A stretch of DNA of 17,080 nucleotides from Thiorhodovibrio sp. (GCA_007128075.1 SKYD01000168.1:1-17080), one strand, 5' to 3'; shown: positions 8,776 to 16,733, numbered from the stretch's first letter. Numbers and translations are program-made. The notes: generated by a model from the sequence alone, not told the origin.

Positions 8776-8829
8776 GTCGGCTCTTCGTGTTATATCAAAG
8801 GCACGGATTGGGATTGATTAACTAACCGC
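8776..8829. other. Short convergent intergenic spacer between gshA and the R-M gene
   Basis: Fifty-four bases separate two converging genes. I looked for a bidirectional terminator and found only weak 4-base complementarities and no T-run, so no terminator is called. Base composition falls towards the restriction gene. Confidence 0.5.
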
Positions 8830-11800
8830 TCATGGGGATTCAGAAGTAGCACTTGACATTAGGTCACTACCCTTTGATGTTGTTGCGTTTTCGACAATTT
8901 GAATCTCTTCGGCAGTTAAGCCATAGAGTTGATAAACAAGCTGGTCGATTTGGCTTTCCAAATTAGTGGTGTTAGCATTTATATCTTTCATTTTTTTAGA
9001 TAAAATTTTCTCAACTAGATGAATAAAAGGTTTTTGTTTTATGTCTTCTATTTTTGGAATTGGAAGCTGTCTAATATCCCCTAAAGTAATTTGAGTAAAA
9101 TCATCTTTTTTTGCGGAGCCTGAATTATTTGTTTTATAAAATGAAAGCAGACTAGAGTTAAGCAATGCTAAAACATATTTATAGTTAAAAGCATCGTCAT
9201 TTATTTTAATAATATAAATATCTTTTTTACAAACAAATTCTCTATCAGTGATAGTAGCCATTATTCTAAATTGACGACTAATTATTCTTCTAACTAAAAT
9301 TCTTTCACCAACAAAAAACATATAACTGTTAGGTTTTTCTTTTATTGTATCGTTATATTCAATAAATTGAAAAATATTATCTATTGCATATCTGTTCAGT
9401 TTTCCTGTAAATACTTGTTTACAATTAGTGCTAGGTTGATTTTTGTAATTTTTGTTATCAGCTAAAATCCCTCTTGCGGTTTCGCAAAAATCAGAAATTT
9501 TATTGGAAAAAGAATCTAACTTTAAAAAAATTGAACCATATAATTCGTTTAAATTTATTTTTAAATCTTGCCTGTTAATCCAATTTTTCCTACTAATAAT
9601 TTTAAAGTTAATTTTATTAAAGCTTTCAAGCTGAATTTTTTCTTTAGTATTAAATTCAAAAGCTTGGGTTTCATCGTTAAACATTTTTTGGAAAAAATAA
9701 ATACCTGTGTCTACATAAGCATCAGGAAAAATATCATAAGGAAGGTTAATTGCTTTAATTAGAGACATGTCGCTCACAAAAAGGCTTCTTGTTTTTTTGT
9801 ATTTGACTCCTGTAAGCCATGTAATTGGGTTGATCAACGATACATAAAATGTTTTTCTGACAATGTTAATCCCAAGCTCAATAAATAAAGTATAAATATC
9901 TTCATTTAAATAAAATTTTGATTTAAAGTAGTGTTTTTCACTTTCATTAAATTTGATCCCATACGGTGGATTGCCAATCACTACATCAAAACCGATAAAA
10001 TCTCCATCATCATTTAAAACTTCGGGAAACTCAAACCGCCATTCAAACGCATTTTCAAAAATTGTGTTCGACTTGGTCTCCTCAATTTCTGCCTCGATTT
10101 GTTTAATCTCTTTGATCAACTGAGTAATTTTTTTATCCCGAACCGCCTGATCTTTTTTGCTCATTTCAAGCATTTCTTGTTGACGAGTGAGCATGTATAG
10201 CTCGTTTTTTATCGTAATTAGTTTTTTAAGCTGTGGATCATTCGCAAAAATTTCGCTTCTAAAATCAGCTTTAATGTCAGCAATCAGGCGCTGCATGTCG
10301 CTTTTCTGTTCACTGTTGTTGGCATTGCGGTAAGTATCGACAGCAAGACGATAGTCCTCAATTGTTCTTTGATTTTTTTGTAATGCCTGTTTGAGATCAG
10401 CATCAAGCGCAAAGCGGCTCACTAAAGAATTCCCGCATTTGATGTTAATATCGATATTAGGAAAGGTTTCAAGCTCGGTTGCATTTTTGTAATACGCATT
10501 TTTTAATAGCTCAATCCACAGCCGCAGGCGACAGATTTTCACTGAGTTATCGTTAATATCAACACCAAAAAGGCATTGTTCAATCAGCATTTGTTTTTCG
10601 TGAAACAAGGCTTCTTGAAGACGCTGGCGTTCTTTGTTGTTGGGATGGTATTCAAACAGCTCGCCGTCATCGTCAGTGATAATCAACTCATCATTAACAA
10701 CTTCGATCTGGTATTCTTTCAGCCGCTTGCCATCGCGGTCTTGTAAAATTTTGAGATCATGTTTAATCGCTATCAATTCATTCAGTGCTGAGACCAGAAA
10801 ATGTCCCGAGCCAACGGCTGGATCGCAAATTTTAAGGCTGTTAATAATCTGATTTGCTTCGCTGCGATCCTCAATCGCGTCATACAGGTCTTCTATAGTT
10901 TTGCAATTCCACTGTTTCACAGTATTAAATTTTTGTATCACTGCATTGCGAATAGTTTCACGGCACATATACATGGTAATAAAACCCGGCGTGAAAAAGG
11001 AGCCATCTTGATAGCCGTTAATTTTCTCAAAAATTAAGCCCAACACTGCGGCATTGATCAGTGTTTTATTATTTTCTTGAATCTCTTCTTTGCCCTCGCT
11101 ACTAAAATCATAGGCGTTAAGAAATTGAAACAAATAATCCAGCGTTGATAACTCTCCACTTCGCTTATTGCCCAGCGCATCTTTAAGTACAGTGTGCGCA
11201 AAAATAGGAACGGTCTTATGATTGGTGAGATTGCTGATAAACAGCGTGATTTGTTCTAAATCGGTTGGCTCAAATAACGAAGAGTTAAGATAAGGGACTT
11301 TGGAAAATGCGGTTTTGACATCCGGGTGGCGTTGGTCATGTTGGCGAGCCAGTACCTGAAAAAATAAGCGATTCAGTTGACCATAGCATTTCAATGTGTC
11401 ACTGTTGAGAAACGCATAGTCAGGATCACCGTGATGGTAGGTCAGCAATTGCGCTTCGAGCAGTTTTAGAAACAGGATGCGATTGATCCAAGTAATCGAT
11501 AACTCAAGAGCAACAGCAAATATCTGCTCTTGTGGCTCGCTGCCAAATTGGCGCGGGTTAGGCAAGCGGCTGAGTTTTTTAAGGCTATCGAGCTGGATCA
11601 TTGCTTCTTCGATTAATGTGCCACTGTGACGGGCATCTGGCGGATTGCGACCGATGAGTTTTTTACTACCAACTTTGGATTCAGTCAACCCAATAATATG
11701 CAACAACTCGCCGTAAAAGCGTTTATCAAGTCGATTGCTGTCGTTAGCAAATGGACGCTTTAATAGATGCTCAGGTGAGAATAATTTAAAGACAGCAATC

Positions 11801-12459
11801 AGCGCACTGTCATCGCCACGCTCAAGCAAATCTTGCACCTGGCGAAAGTTTAAATAGGTGCATTCAAGCGGGGTGCTGATGCGATCAATGAACGGCTCGG
11901 CAAGCTGTTTGTAGAAACAATCAGTTTTGGTATCCGCTAAACGACCACTTTCAAAGTCAATAAACTGTTGAACAAAGGCTTTATTTTGAGCAAACAGCCG
12001 ATCAAATACCACAGCATCAAAAATAAACCAATCGACGCTATTGGTGACCACCAAATGCCTAACTTCTAAATTGTTGTGGGTGATGCGTTCTCGCAAATAG
12101 TACAGCACCAGTTCCTGCAATGCTTTGACATTGCCCTTTTCAAAACTGAGCATCTCAGCACTGTTGGTTGGTTTTTTGGTCTCAAAAATAACCCCAACCG
12201 AGCTGCTTAGCTTCGCACCATTGTAAATCACCAAATCAGTGCGCCCCTTGGTATTGATCAAATACTGCGGGTCATAATAGGTGTTCTTCAAAAAATCAAT
12301 GATTAGATTTTTATGAAACTCCTCACTTTCAGTGATATGAATCCGCTCCAGCAAGGTGCGCAAATTTGCTTTGAAACAATCAAACTCGGCACGCAGCGGC
12401 TTGACTTTCAAATAGGCTTTATTGAGGGATTTTTTAGGAGTGAGTGTTGTGAGCTGCAT
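8830..12459 (-). CDS. Type IIG restriction-modification enzyme, Eco57I-like, fused nuclease, N6-adenine methylase and specificity domain
   Basis: This single polypeptide of about 1209 residues is predicted to cut DNA and also to methylate adenine at its target. Numbering is from the ATG at 12459; an in-frame TTG at 12474 would add five residues, and neither start has a good ribosome binding site. The N-terminal PD-(D/E)XK nuclease is read from GRTDLVIYNG (D75) and VIFETKKP (E93, K95). A long helical region follows, then the methylase with SAM-binding motif I DPAVGSGHF (546-554) and catalytic NPPY (830-833). Between these motifs lies a charged, coiled-coil-like insert at about 728-798. A TaqI/Eco57I-type target recognition region follows NPPY, and the tail reads YQLYGLTAEEIQIVE. 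No separate S, R or M gene is adjacent, which fits type IIG. Composition is far more AT-rich than the core genes, most of all after NPPY. A PglX-type methylase was considered, but the nuclease motif and the lack of BREX partners argue against it. The recognition sequence cannot be read from the sequence. Confidence 0.9.
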   Translation of the reverse strand: MQLTTLTPKKSLNKAYLKVKPLRAEFDCFKANLRTLLERIHITESEEFHKNLIIDFLKNTYYDPQYLINTKGRTDLVIYNGAKLSSSVGVIFETKKPTNSAEMLSFEKGNVKALQELVLYYLRERITHNNLEVRHLVVTNSVDWFIFDAVVFDRLFAQNKAFVQQFIDFESGRLADTKTDCFYKQLAEPFIDRISTPLECTYLNFRQVQDLLERGDDSALIAVFKLFSPEHLLKRPFANDSNRLDKRFYGELLHIIGLTESKVGSKKLIGRNPPDARHSGTLIEEAMIQLDSLKKLSRLPNPRQFGSEPQEQIFAVALELSITWINRILFLKLLEAQLLTYHHGDPDYAFLNSDTLKCYGQLNRLFFQVLARQHDQRHPDVKTAFSKVPYLNSSLFEPTDLEQITLFISNLTNHKTVPIFAHTVLKDALGNKRSGELSTLDYLFQFLNAYDFSSEGKEEIQENNKTLINAAVLGLIFEKINGYQDGSFFTPGFITMYMCRETIRNAVIQKFNTVKQWNCKTIEDLYDAIEDRSEANQIINSLKICDPAVGSGHFLVSALNELIAIKHDLKILQDRDGKRLKEYQIEVVNDELIITDDDGELFEYHPNNKERQRLQEALFHEKQMLIEQCLFGVDINDNSVKICRLRLWIELLKNAYYKNATELETFPNIDINIKCGNSLVSRFALDADLKQALQKNQRTIEDYRLAVDTYRNANNSEQKSDMQRLIADIKADFRSEIFANDPQLKKLITIKNELYMLTRQQEMLEMSKKDQAVRDKKITQLIKEIKQIEAEIEETKSNTIFENAFEWRFEFPEVLNDDGDFIGFDVVIGNPPYGIKFNESEKHYFKSKFYLNEDIYTLFIELGINIVRKTFYVSLINPITWLTGVKYKKTRSLFVSDMSLIKAINLPYDIFPDAYVDTGIYFFQKMFNDETQAFEFNTKEKIQLESFNKINFKIISRKNWINRQDLKINLNELYGSIFLKLDSFSNKISDFCETARGILADNKNYKNQPSTNCKQVFTGKLNRYAIDNIFQFIEYNDTIKEKPNSYMFFVGERILVRRIISRQFRIMATITDREFVCKKDIYIIKINDDAFNYKYVLALLNSSLLSFYKTNNSGSAKKDDFTQITLGDIRQLPIPKIEDIKQKPFIHLVEKILSKKMKDINANTTNLESQIDQLVYQLYGLTAEEIQIVENATTSKGSDLMSSATSESP
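8994..9957 (-). other. Very low-GC block within the R-M gene covering the target recognition region
   Basis: Sample 60-base lines counted in this block have about 17-22% GC, while lines counted between 10380 and 11460 have about 47-50%. The 3' tail beyond the block recovers to about 32-38%. The change on the upstream side begins almost exactly after the NPPY codons (9961-9972), so the block corresponds to residues of about 835-1155, the presumed specificity domain. The reading frame is unbroken across both edges. Confidence 0.7.
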
Positions 12460-12474
12460 GAGAATAACTGTCAA

Positions 12475-12545
12475 TTAAATATGCTAATTATGACACAATT
12501 GCGCCTGGCTTGCGGGAGCTTCTTGATAGCCACAACCAAAAGTCC
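12475..12545. other. Spacer upstream of the R-M gene
   Basis: These bases lie between the toxin remnant and the restriction-modification gene. The part nearest the gene is AT-rich and probably holds its promoter, but no -35/-10 pair with good spacing could be settled on. No hairpin terminator was recognised. Confidence 0.4.
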
Positions 12546-12628
12546 TTAAACTTGCTCGACCAAATACCGCCCGATGACCGAGTCTGTACTCATCAGCCGC
12601 ATTGTCTCTGTTCAAGAAGTATGCGCAT
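12546..12628 (-). pseudogene. Remnant of a PIN-domain (VapC-like) toxin gene, internally deleted and frameshifted
   Basis: The antitoxin stop codon overlaps an ATG (TGATG) at 12628, the usual junction between antitoxin and toxin genes. That ATG reads MRILLEQRQCG and then stops at 12593. MRILL is a common opening of PIN toxins. In another frame, from about 12611 to the TAA at 12546-12548, the sequence reads RLMSTDSVIGRYLVEQV. This resembles the last strand and tail of VapC-like PIN proteins (the pattern hydrophobic, T/S, x, D, then YxV). What remains looks like the first few and last twenty or so codons of a gene of about 130 codons, joined out of frame by a large deletion. The acidic active-site core is gone, so no toxin can be made. 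The assignment rests on short matches plus the gene context. Confidence 0.55.
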
Positions 12629-12876
12629 CAACGCCCTTCCATTGCATCGATGAATGCTGCCGGTGTCTCGGGCAGTGGTTGGCTGTCATCTAAGGGAATT
12701 TTGAATTGTCCGGCCAGTCTGCCGAGTACGCGCCGACCGGGGGGTGTTTCGATGGGGACAAGGCGCACGACCGGCTTGCCCGCTCGAGCAATGACCGCTT
12801 CGCCACCAGACTCAACTTGTTCAATGATCTGCGACAGATGAGTCTTGGCTTCGTGAATATTGAACTGTGTTTGCAT
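12628..12876 (-). CDS. Antitoxin of the Phd/YefM family (VapB-type partner)
   Basis: This 82-residue protein has the Phd/YefM fold signature: an N-terminal DNA-binding segment NIHEAKTHLSQIIEQVESGGE (residues about 6-26), then AVIARAGKPVVRLVP, then a toxin-binding tail with RRVLGRLAGQFKIP and a Pro/Asp-rich end. Such antitoxins bind and block a toxin and repress their own promoter. The start is the ATG at 12876, with GAGG (12885-12888) 8 bases upstream. The gene is intact and well conserved by eye. The toxin expected directly downstream survives only as a fragment, so this is now an orphan antitoxin. It could still act as a repressor at its own promoter or neutralise a related toxin elsewhere. 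It lies 92 bases downstream of greA on the same strand. Confidence 0.88.
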   Translation of the reverse strand: MQTQFNIHEAKTHLSQIIEQVESGGEAVIARAGKPVVRLVPIETPPGRRVLGRLAGQFKIPLDDSQPLPETPAAFIDAMEGR

Positions 12877-12891
12877 CAGCGATACCTCAAG

Positions 12892-12913
12892 CTAGCTAAA
12901 CTTAGTCTAGCTA
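12892..12913 (-). promoter_or_regulatory. Candidate operator of the antitoxin gene
   Basis: Upstream of the antitoxin ribosome binding site, the 7-base word CTAGCTA occurs twice with a 15-base period (12892-12898 and 12907-12913, plus strand). Between them is a near-palindrome of 15 bases, CTAAACTTAGTCTAG (12896-12910), with mismatched positions only at the centre and one symmetric pair. CTAG is usually rare in bacterial DNA, so the clustering is notable. Phd/YefM antitoxins commonly bind such repeats at their own promoter. No confident -35/-10 pair was assigned. Confidence 0.45.
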
Positions 12914-12968
12914 TAAACAATACACTAAAATGCTTTGTTCGCAGTGACTATTCACGCGCCTCGTTCTT

Positions 12969-13445
12969 TTAAATGTACCGCACCGTTAAAATTTCAAACT
13001 CCCTCACCCCACCTGGGGCTTGAATCAGCGCGGTATCGCCCTCGATTTTGCCAATCAGTCCGCGGGCAATCGGTGAGCTGATCGATATTTTATTCTGTTT
13101 GATGTCCGCCTCATCATCGCCGACGATGATAAAGGTGTGCTCCTCGTCCTTGTCGATCTCCAGCACCTCCACGGTTGCCCCAAACACCACCTTGCCGTTG
13201 GCAGCGATCTGGGTCACATCAATGATCTCGGCATTGGCGAGCTTGCTTTCAAGTTCTTGAATCCGCCCTTCAATAAAGCCCTGCTGTTCGCGGGCGGCGT
13301 GGTATTCGGCGTTTTCTTTAAGATCACCGTGAGCGCGTGCCTCGGCAATCGCCTCGATGACCTTGGGGCGCTCAACGCGCTTGAGTTGATCCAATTCAGT
13401 GCGCAATAACTCAGCGCCTCTGGCTGTCAGAGGGACTTTGTGCAT
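12969..13445 (-). CDS. greA: Transcription elongation factor GreA
   Basis: GreA enters the secondary channel of backtracked RNA polymerase and stimulates cleavage of the transcript 3' end. The protein has 158 residues, as in E. coli. An N-terminal coiled coil carries HGDLKENAEYHAAREQQGF, with the acidic tip residues D41 and E44 present. The C-terminal globular domain has VGDDEAD, SPIARGLIGK and PGG. Two in-frame ATGs exist. The one at 13445 (MHKVPLTARG) is preferred because it matches the family N-terminus and lies 9 bases from GAGG (13455-13458). The ATG at 13454 abuts that GAGG directly and so is poorly placed. The gene follows carB by about 70 bases that contain two hairpins, and it is probably transcribed at least partly with carAB. 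Confidence 0.97.
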   Translation of the reverse strand: MHKVPLTARGAELLRTELDQLKRVERPKVIEAIAEARAHGDLKENAEYHAAREQQGFIEGRIQELESKLANAEIIDVTQIAANGKVVFGATVEVLEIDKDEEHTFIIVGDDEADIKQNKISISSPIARGLIGKIEGDTALIQAPGGVREFEILTVRYI

Positions 13446-13467
13446 GGGAAACATCCTCGTTGGCTGG

Positions 13468-13489
13468 GGCTGCTCGGATGCGAGCAGCC
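13468..13489 (-). other. Hairpin B in the greA leader
   Basis: On the transcript strand, GGCTGCTCG pairs perfectly with CGAGCAGCC around the loop CATC, giving a 9-bp stem. It ends 9 bases before the greA ribosome binding site. No U-run follows, so a simple terminator is unlikely. It may affect translation or processing. Confidence 0.5.
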
Positions 13490-13490
13490 A

Positions 13491-13509
13491 CGCCCCGATT
13501 GGCGGGGCG
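13491..13509 (-). other. Hairpin A after carB
   Basis: On the transcript strand, CGCCCCG pairs with CGGGGCG across a 5-base loop, a 7-bp stem made only of G and C. It begins 8 bases after the carB stop. There is no T-tract. The GGGGC of its second arm could instead pair with a GCCCC just after hairpin B (13466-13470), so two exclusive folds are possible. Confidence 0.5.
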
Positions 13510-13517
13510 GTTGGCAG

Positions 13518-16500
13518 TTAATACAAATCTTGTAAACGGTTGACAGCCAGCACCTCGGCCTGCTTGAGTGCCATACAGGTGGCCTCGGCACCAGCTAGGG
13601 TCGTGGTATAGCTGACTTTGTATTGTAGCGCAGCGCGGCGGATCGCGGCAGAATCAGCAATCGCCTGCACGCCTTCCGTGGTGTTGATGATAAAGCTGAT
13701 CTCGTTATTCTTAATCATATCAACAATGTGCGGGCGACCTTCCTTGACCTTATTGACTCCCTGACAGTCAAGCCCGGCAGCACGCATCGCCTCAGCCGTG
13801 CCATGGGTGCCATAGAGCGTAAAGCCCAGTTCAACCAGATCACGCGCCACCCGCACCAGCCGCGCTTTATCAACCTCGCGGACACTCAACATCGCCTTGC
13901 CCGGGCGCGGAAGCCGTGTCCCCGCGCCTTCGGCAGCCTTGGCAAATGCCTCGCCGAAGGTCTCGCCCACGCCCATCACCTCGCCGGTGGATTTCATCTC
14001 AGGGCCAAGCAAGGTGTCCACGCCAGGGAATTTGATGAACGGAAACACCGCCTCTTTGACAAACACATGCTTGGGTCTTAGCTCACGGGTCAGCCCCTGC
14101 TCGGCAAGCGAGCGCCCCGCCATGCAGCGCGCCCCAACTTTCGCCAGTGGCACCCCGACCGCTTTAGAGACAAAGGGCACGGTGCGCGAGGCACGGGGAT
14201 TAACCTCTAAGATGTACAGCTCCTCGCCCTGAATCGCAAACTGTGCATTCATCAGTCCGCGCACCCCGAGTGCCAGCGCCAGCTTGGTCATCTGCTCGCG
14301 CATCCGATCCTGAAGCGCCAGCGGCAGGGTATAGGGCGGCAGTGAGCAGGCAGAATCGCCAGAATGAACACCGGCCTGTTCGATGTGTTCCATGATCCCG
14401 CCGATCAACACCTGCTGACCATCGCAGACCGCATCAACATCGACCTCAATCGCCTCATCGAGAAAACGATCCAGCAACACCGGCGAGGCGTTGGAGACAC
14501 TGACCGCATTGCGAATATAACGCCGTAGCTCGCTTTCATCGTAGACAATCTCCATCGCCCGTCCACCAAGCACATAAGACGGACGCACCACCAGCGGATA
14601 GCCGATGGAGGCAGCAAGATCAATCGCTTCGTCTTCACTGCGTGCCGTGGTGTTGGGCGGCTGTTTGAGGGCTAACTGATGGATAAGCTGTTGAAAGCGT
14701 TCGCGATCTTCGGCTAAATCAATCGAGTCCGGCGAGGTACCAATGATCGGCACCCCGGCGGCTTCCAGATCGCGGGCGAGTTTGAGCGGGGTCTGGCCGC
14801 CATACTGGACGATGACCCCGAACGGCTGCTCTTTGGCGACAATTTCGAGTACATCTTCTAAGGTCAACGGCTCGAAATACAGCCGATCCGAGGTGTCATA
14901 ATCGGTTGAGACCGTTTCCGGATTGCAGTTGACCATGATGGTCTCAAAGCCATCCTCACGCAGCGCCAGCGCGGCATGAACACAGCAATAATCAAACTCA
15001 ATGCCCTGGCCGATGCGATTCGGCCCGCCACCGAGCACCATGATCTTGTTGGCGCTCGTTGGCGCGGCTTCGCATTCTTCCTCATAGGTGGAATACAGAT
15101 AGGCGGTACTGGCGGCAAATTCAGCAGCGCAGGTATCGACGCGCTTATAGACTGGACGCACGCCCAGTTCCCAGCGCCGCTGGCGAATCGTCAACTCATC
15201 GCTGCCAGTCAGCGTCGCTAAGCGTCGATCCGAAAATCCTTTGCGCTTGAGCTCACGCAACCGCTCGGCATCGAGCGCGGCGATGCCCTGCACCTTGACC
15301 TCATGGGCGATGGAGACCAATTCGTCGATCTGGTGCAAAAACCAGGGATCGATGCCAGAGAGTTCCTGAATCTCGTCAACTGTCATTCCGGCACGCAACC
15401 CGTCAGCGAGATAAAAAATCCGCTCGGCTCCGGGCTGGGCGATCTCATTGCGCAGCCGGTCAATGCTGGCAGGGTCGGCGAGATCGAGCATGTTGTTAAA
15501 GCCGTCTTTGTCGGTTTCCAGACCGCGCAGGGCTTTGTGCAAGGATTCTTGAAAAGTACGCCCAATCGCCATCACCTCGCCGACCGATTTCATCTGCGTG
15601 GTCAGCTTGGCATCAGCGTGCGGGAATTTTTCAAAAGCAAAGCGCGGCACCTTGGTGACCACATAATCAATGGTTGGCTCAAACGAGGCTGGAGTGGCTC
15701 CGCCGGTGATCTCGTTGCGCAGCTCATCCAGGGTGTAGCCCACTGCCAGCTTGGCAGCGACCTTGGCAATCGGAAAGCCGGTGGCTTTGGAGGCGAGTGC
15801 TGAGGAGCGCGACACCCGTGGATTCATCTCGATGATGATCATGCGCCCATCGGCAGGATTGATCGCAAACTGCACATTGGAGCCGCCAGTATCGACACCA
15901 ATCTCGCGCAACACCGCAATCGAGGCATTGCGCATGATTTGGTATTCCTTGTCGGTCAGGGTTTGCGCTGGAGCTACGGTGATTGAATCGCCGGTATGCA
16001 CCCCCATCGGATCAAGGTTTTCAATCGAACAGACGATGATGCAGTTATCAGCGCGATCACGCACCACCTCCATCTCGAACTCTTTCCAGCCCAGCGCCGA
16101 TTCTTCGATCAGCAGCTCGTGCGTCGGCGACAAATCCAGCCCGCGCCGACAGATTTCTTCAAATTCTTCGGTGTTGTAGGCGATGCCGCCACCACTGCCG
16201 CCCAGGGTAAAGGATGGACGGATGATGGTCGGAAAGCCAATCGAGGCCTGCACTTGCAACGCCTCTTCGAGGCTATGGGCGATTGCTGAGCGCGGCATGT
16301 CCAGCCCAATTTTACGCATCGCCTGGCGAAACAGATCGCGGTCTTCGGCCTTGTCAATCGCCTCCTTGGAGGCACCAATCAGCTCGACACCATAACGCGC
16401 CAGCACCCCTTTGCGATCCAGATCCAGCGCACAGTTGAGCGCAGTCTGACCGCCCATGGTCGGCAAAATGGCATCGGGACGCTCGCGCTCGATGATGCGC

Positions 16501-16724
16501 TCCAGCACCCGCCAGGTGATCGGCTCGACATAGGTGGCATCCGCCATCTCGGGGTCGGTCATGATGGTGGCGGGATTGGAGTTGACCAGAATGACGCGAT
16601 AGCCCTCTTCGCGCAGAGCCTTGCACGCTTGAGCGCCGGAATAATCGAACTCACACGCCTGGCCGATGACGATTGGGCCAGCGCCGATGATGAGAATACT
16701 TTGTATATCAGTGCGTTTGGGCAT
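13518..16724 (-). CDS. carB: Carbamoyl-phosphate synthase large subunit
   Basis: With CarA this enzyme makes carbamoyl phosphate from bicarbonate, ammonia drawn from glutamine, and two ATP, feeding pyrimidine and arginine synthesis. The protein has 1068 residues (E. coli 1073) and the expected internal duplication. The first half starts with ILIIGAGPIVIGQACEFDYSG and has PTMGGQTALNCAL. The second half repeats this as MVLGGGPNRIGQGIEFDY and VIVQYGGQTPLKLA. Each half has an ATP-grasp domain (IIRPSFTLGGSGGG and VVRPSYVLGGRAM). The last 130 or so residues form the allosteric MGS-like domain (LYGTHGTAEAMR, FIINTTEG). The ATG at 16724 lies 9 bases after the carA stop, with AAGG overlapping that stop as the ribosome binding site. 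No break or missing motif was seen. Confidence 0.98.
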   Translation of the reverse strand: MPKRTDIQSILIIGAGPIVIGQACEFDYSGAQACKALREEGYRVILVNSNPATIMTDPEMADATYVEPITWRVLERIIERERPDAILPTMGGQTALNCALDLDRKGVLARYGVELIGASKEAIDKAEDRDLFRQAMRKIGLDMPRSAIAHSLEEALQVQASIGFPTIIRPSFTLGGSGGGIAYNTEEFEEICRRGLDLSPTHELLIEESALGWKEFEMEVVRDRADNCIIVCSIENLDPMGVHTGDSITVAPAQTLTDKEYQIMRNASIAVLREIGVDTGGSNVQFAINPADGRMIIIEMNPRVSRSSALASKATGFPIAKVAAKLAVGYTLDELRNEITGGATPASFEPTIDYVVTKVPRFAFEKFPHADAKLTTQMKSVGEVMAIGRTFQESLHKALRGLETDKDGFNNMLDLADPASIDRLRNEIAQPGAERIFYLADGLRAGMTVDEIQELSGIDPWFLHQIDELVSIAHEVKVQGIAALDAERLRELKRKGFSDRRLATLTGSDELTIRQRRWELGVRPVYKRVDTCAAEFAASTAYLYSTYEEECEAAPTSANKIMVLGGGPNRIGQGIEFDYCCVHAALALREDGFETIMVNCNPETVSTDYDTSDRLYFEPLTLEDVLEIVAKEQPFGVIVQYGGQTPLKLARDLEAAGVPIIGTSPDSIDLAEDRERFQQLIHQLALKQPPNTTARSEDEAIDLAASIGYPLVVRPSYVLGGRAMEIVYDESELRRYIRNAVSVSNASPVLLDRFLDEAIEVDVDAVCDGQQVLIGGIMEHIEQAGVHSGDSACSLPPYTLPLALQDRMREQMTKLALALGVRGLMNAQFAIQGEELYILEVNPRASRTVPFVSKAVGVPLAKVGARCMAGRSLAEQGLTRELRPKHVFVKEAVFPFIKFPGVDTLLGPEMKSTGEVMGVGETFGEAFAKAAEGAGTRLPRPGKAMLSVREVDKARLVRVARDLVELGFTLYGTHGTAEAMRAAGLDCQGVNKVKEGRPHIVDMIKNNEISFIINTTEGVQAIADSAAIRRAALQYKVSYTTTLAGAEATCMALKQAEVLAVNRLQDLY

Positions 16725-16733
16725 AGCTAAGCC

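Noticed and set aside
8830..12459. Possible BREX PglX methylase
   Set aside because: An N-terminal nuclease motif (D75, E93, K95) is present, and no brxA, brxB, brxC, pglZ or brxL neighbour is visible. A type IIG enzyme explains it better.
12469..12474. TTGACA matching a consensus -35 box at the 5' end of the R-M gene
   Set aside because: It lies at the start of the gene itself, and no -10 hexamer occurs about 17 bases further on, so it is more likely chance.
12941..12956. GTGA-CTAT-TCAC inverted repeat after greA as a terminator
   Set aside because: The stem is only 4 bp with no T-run. It is too weak to call.
15303..15803. Plus-strand open frame of 166 codons opposite carB
   Set aside because: The complement of conserved carB codons produces such frames. 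No motif or independent start signal supports a gene.
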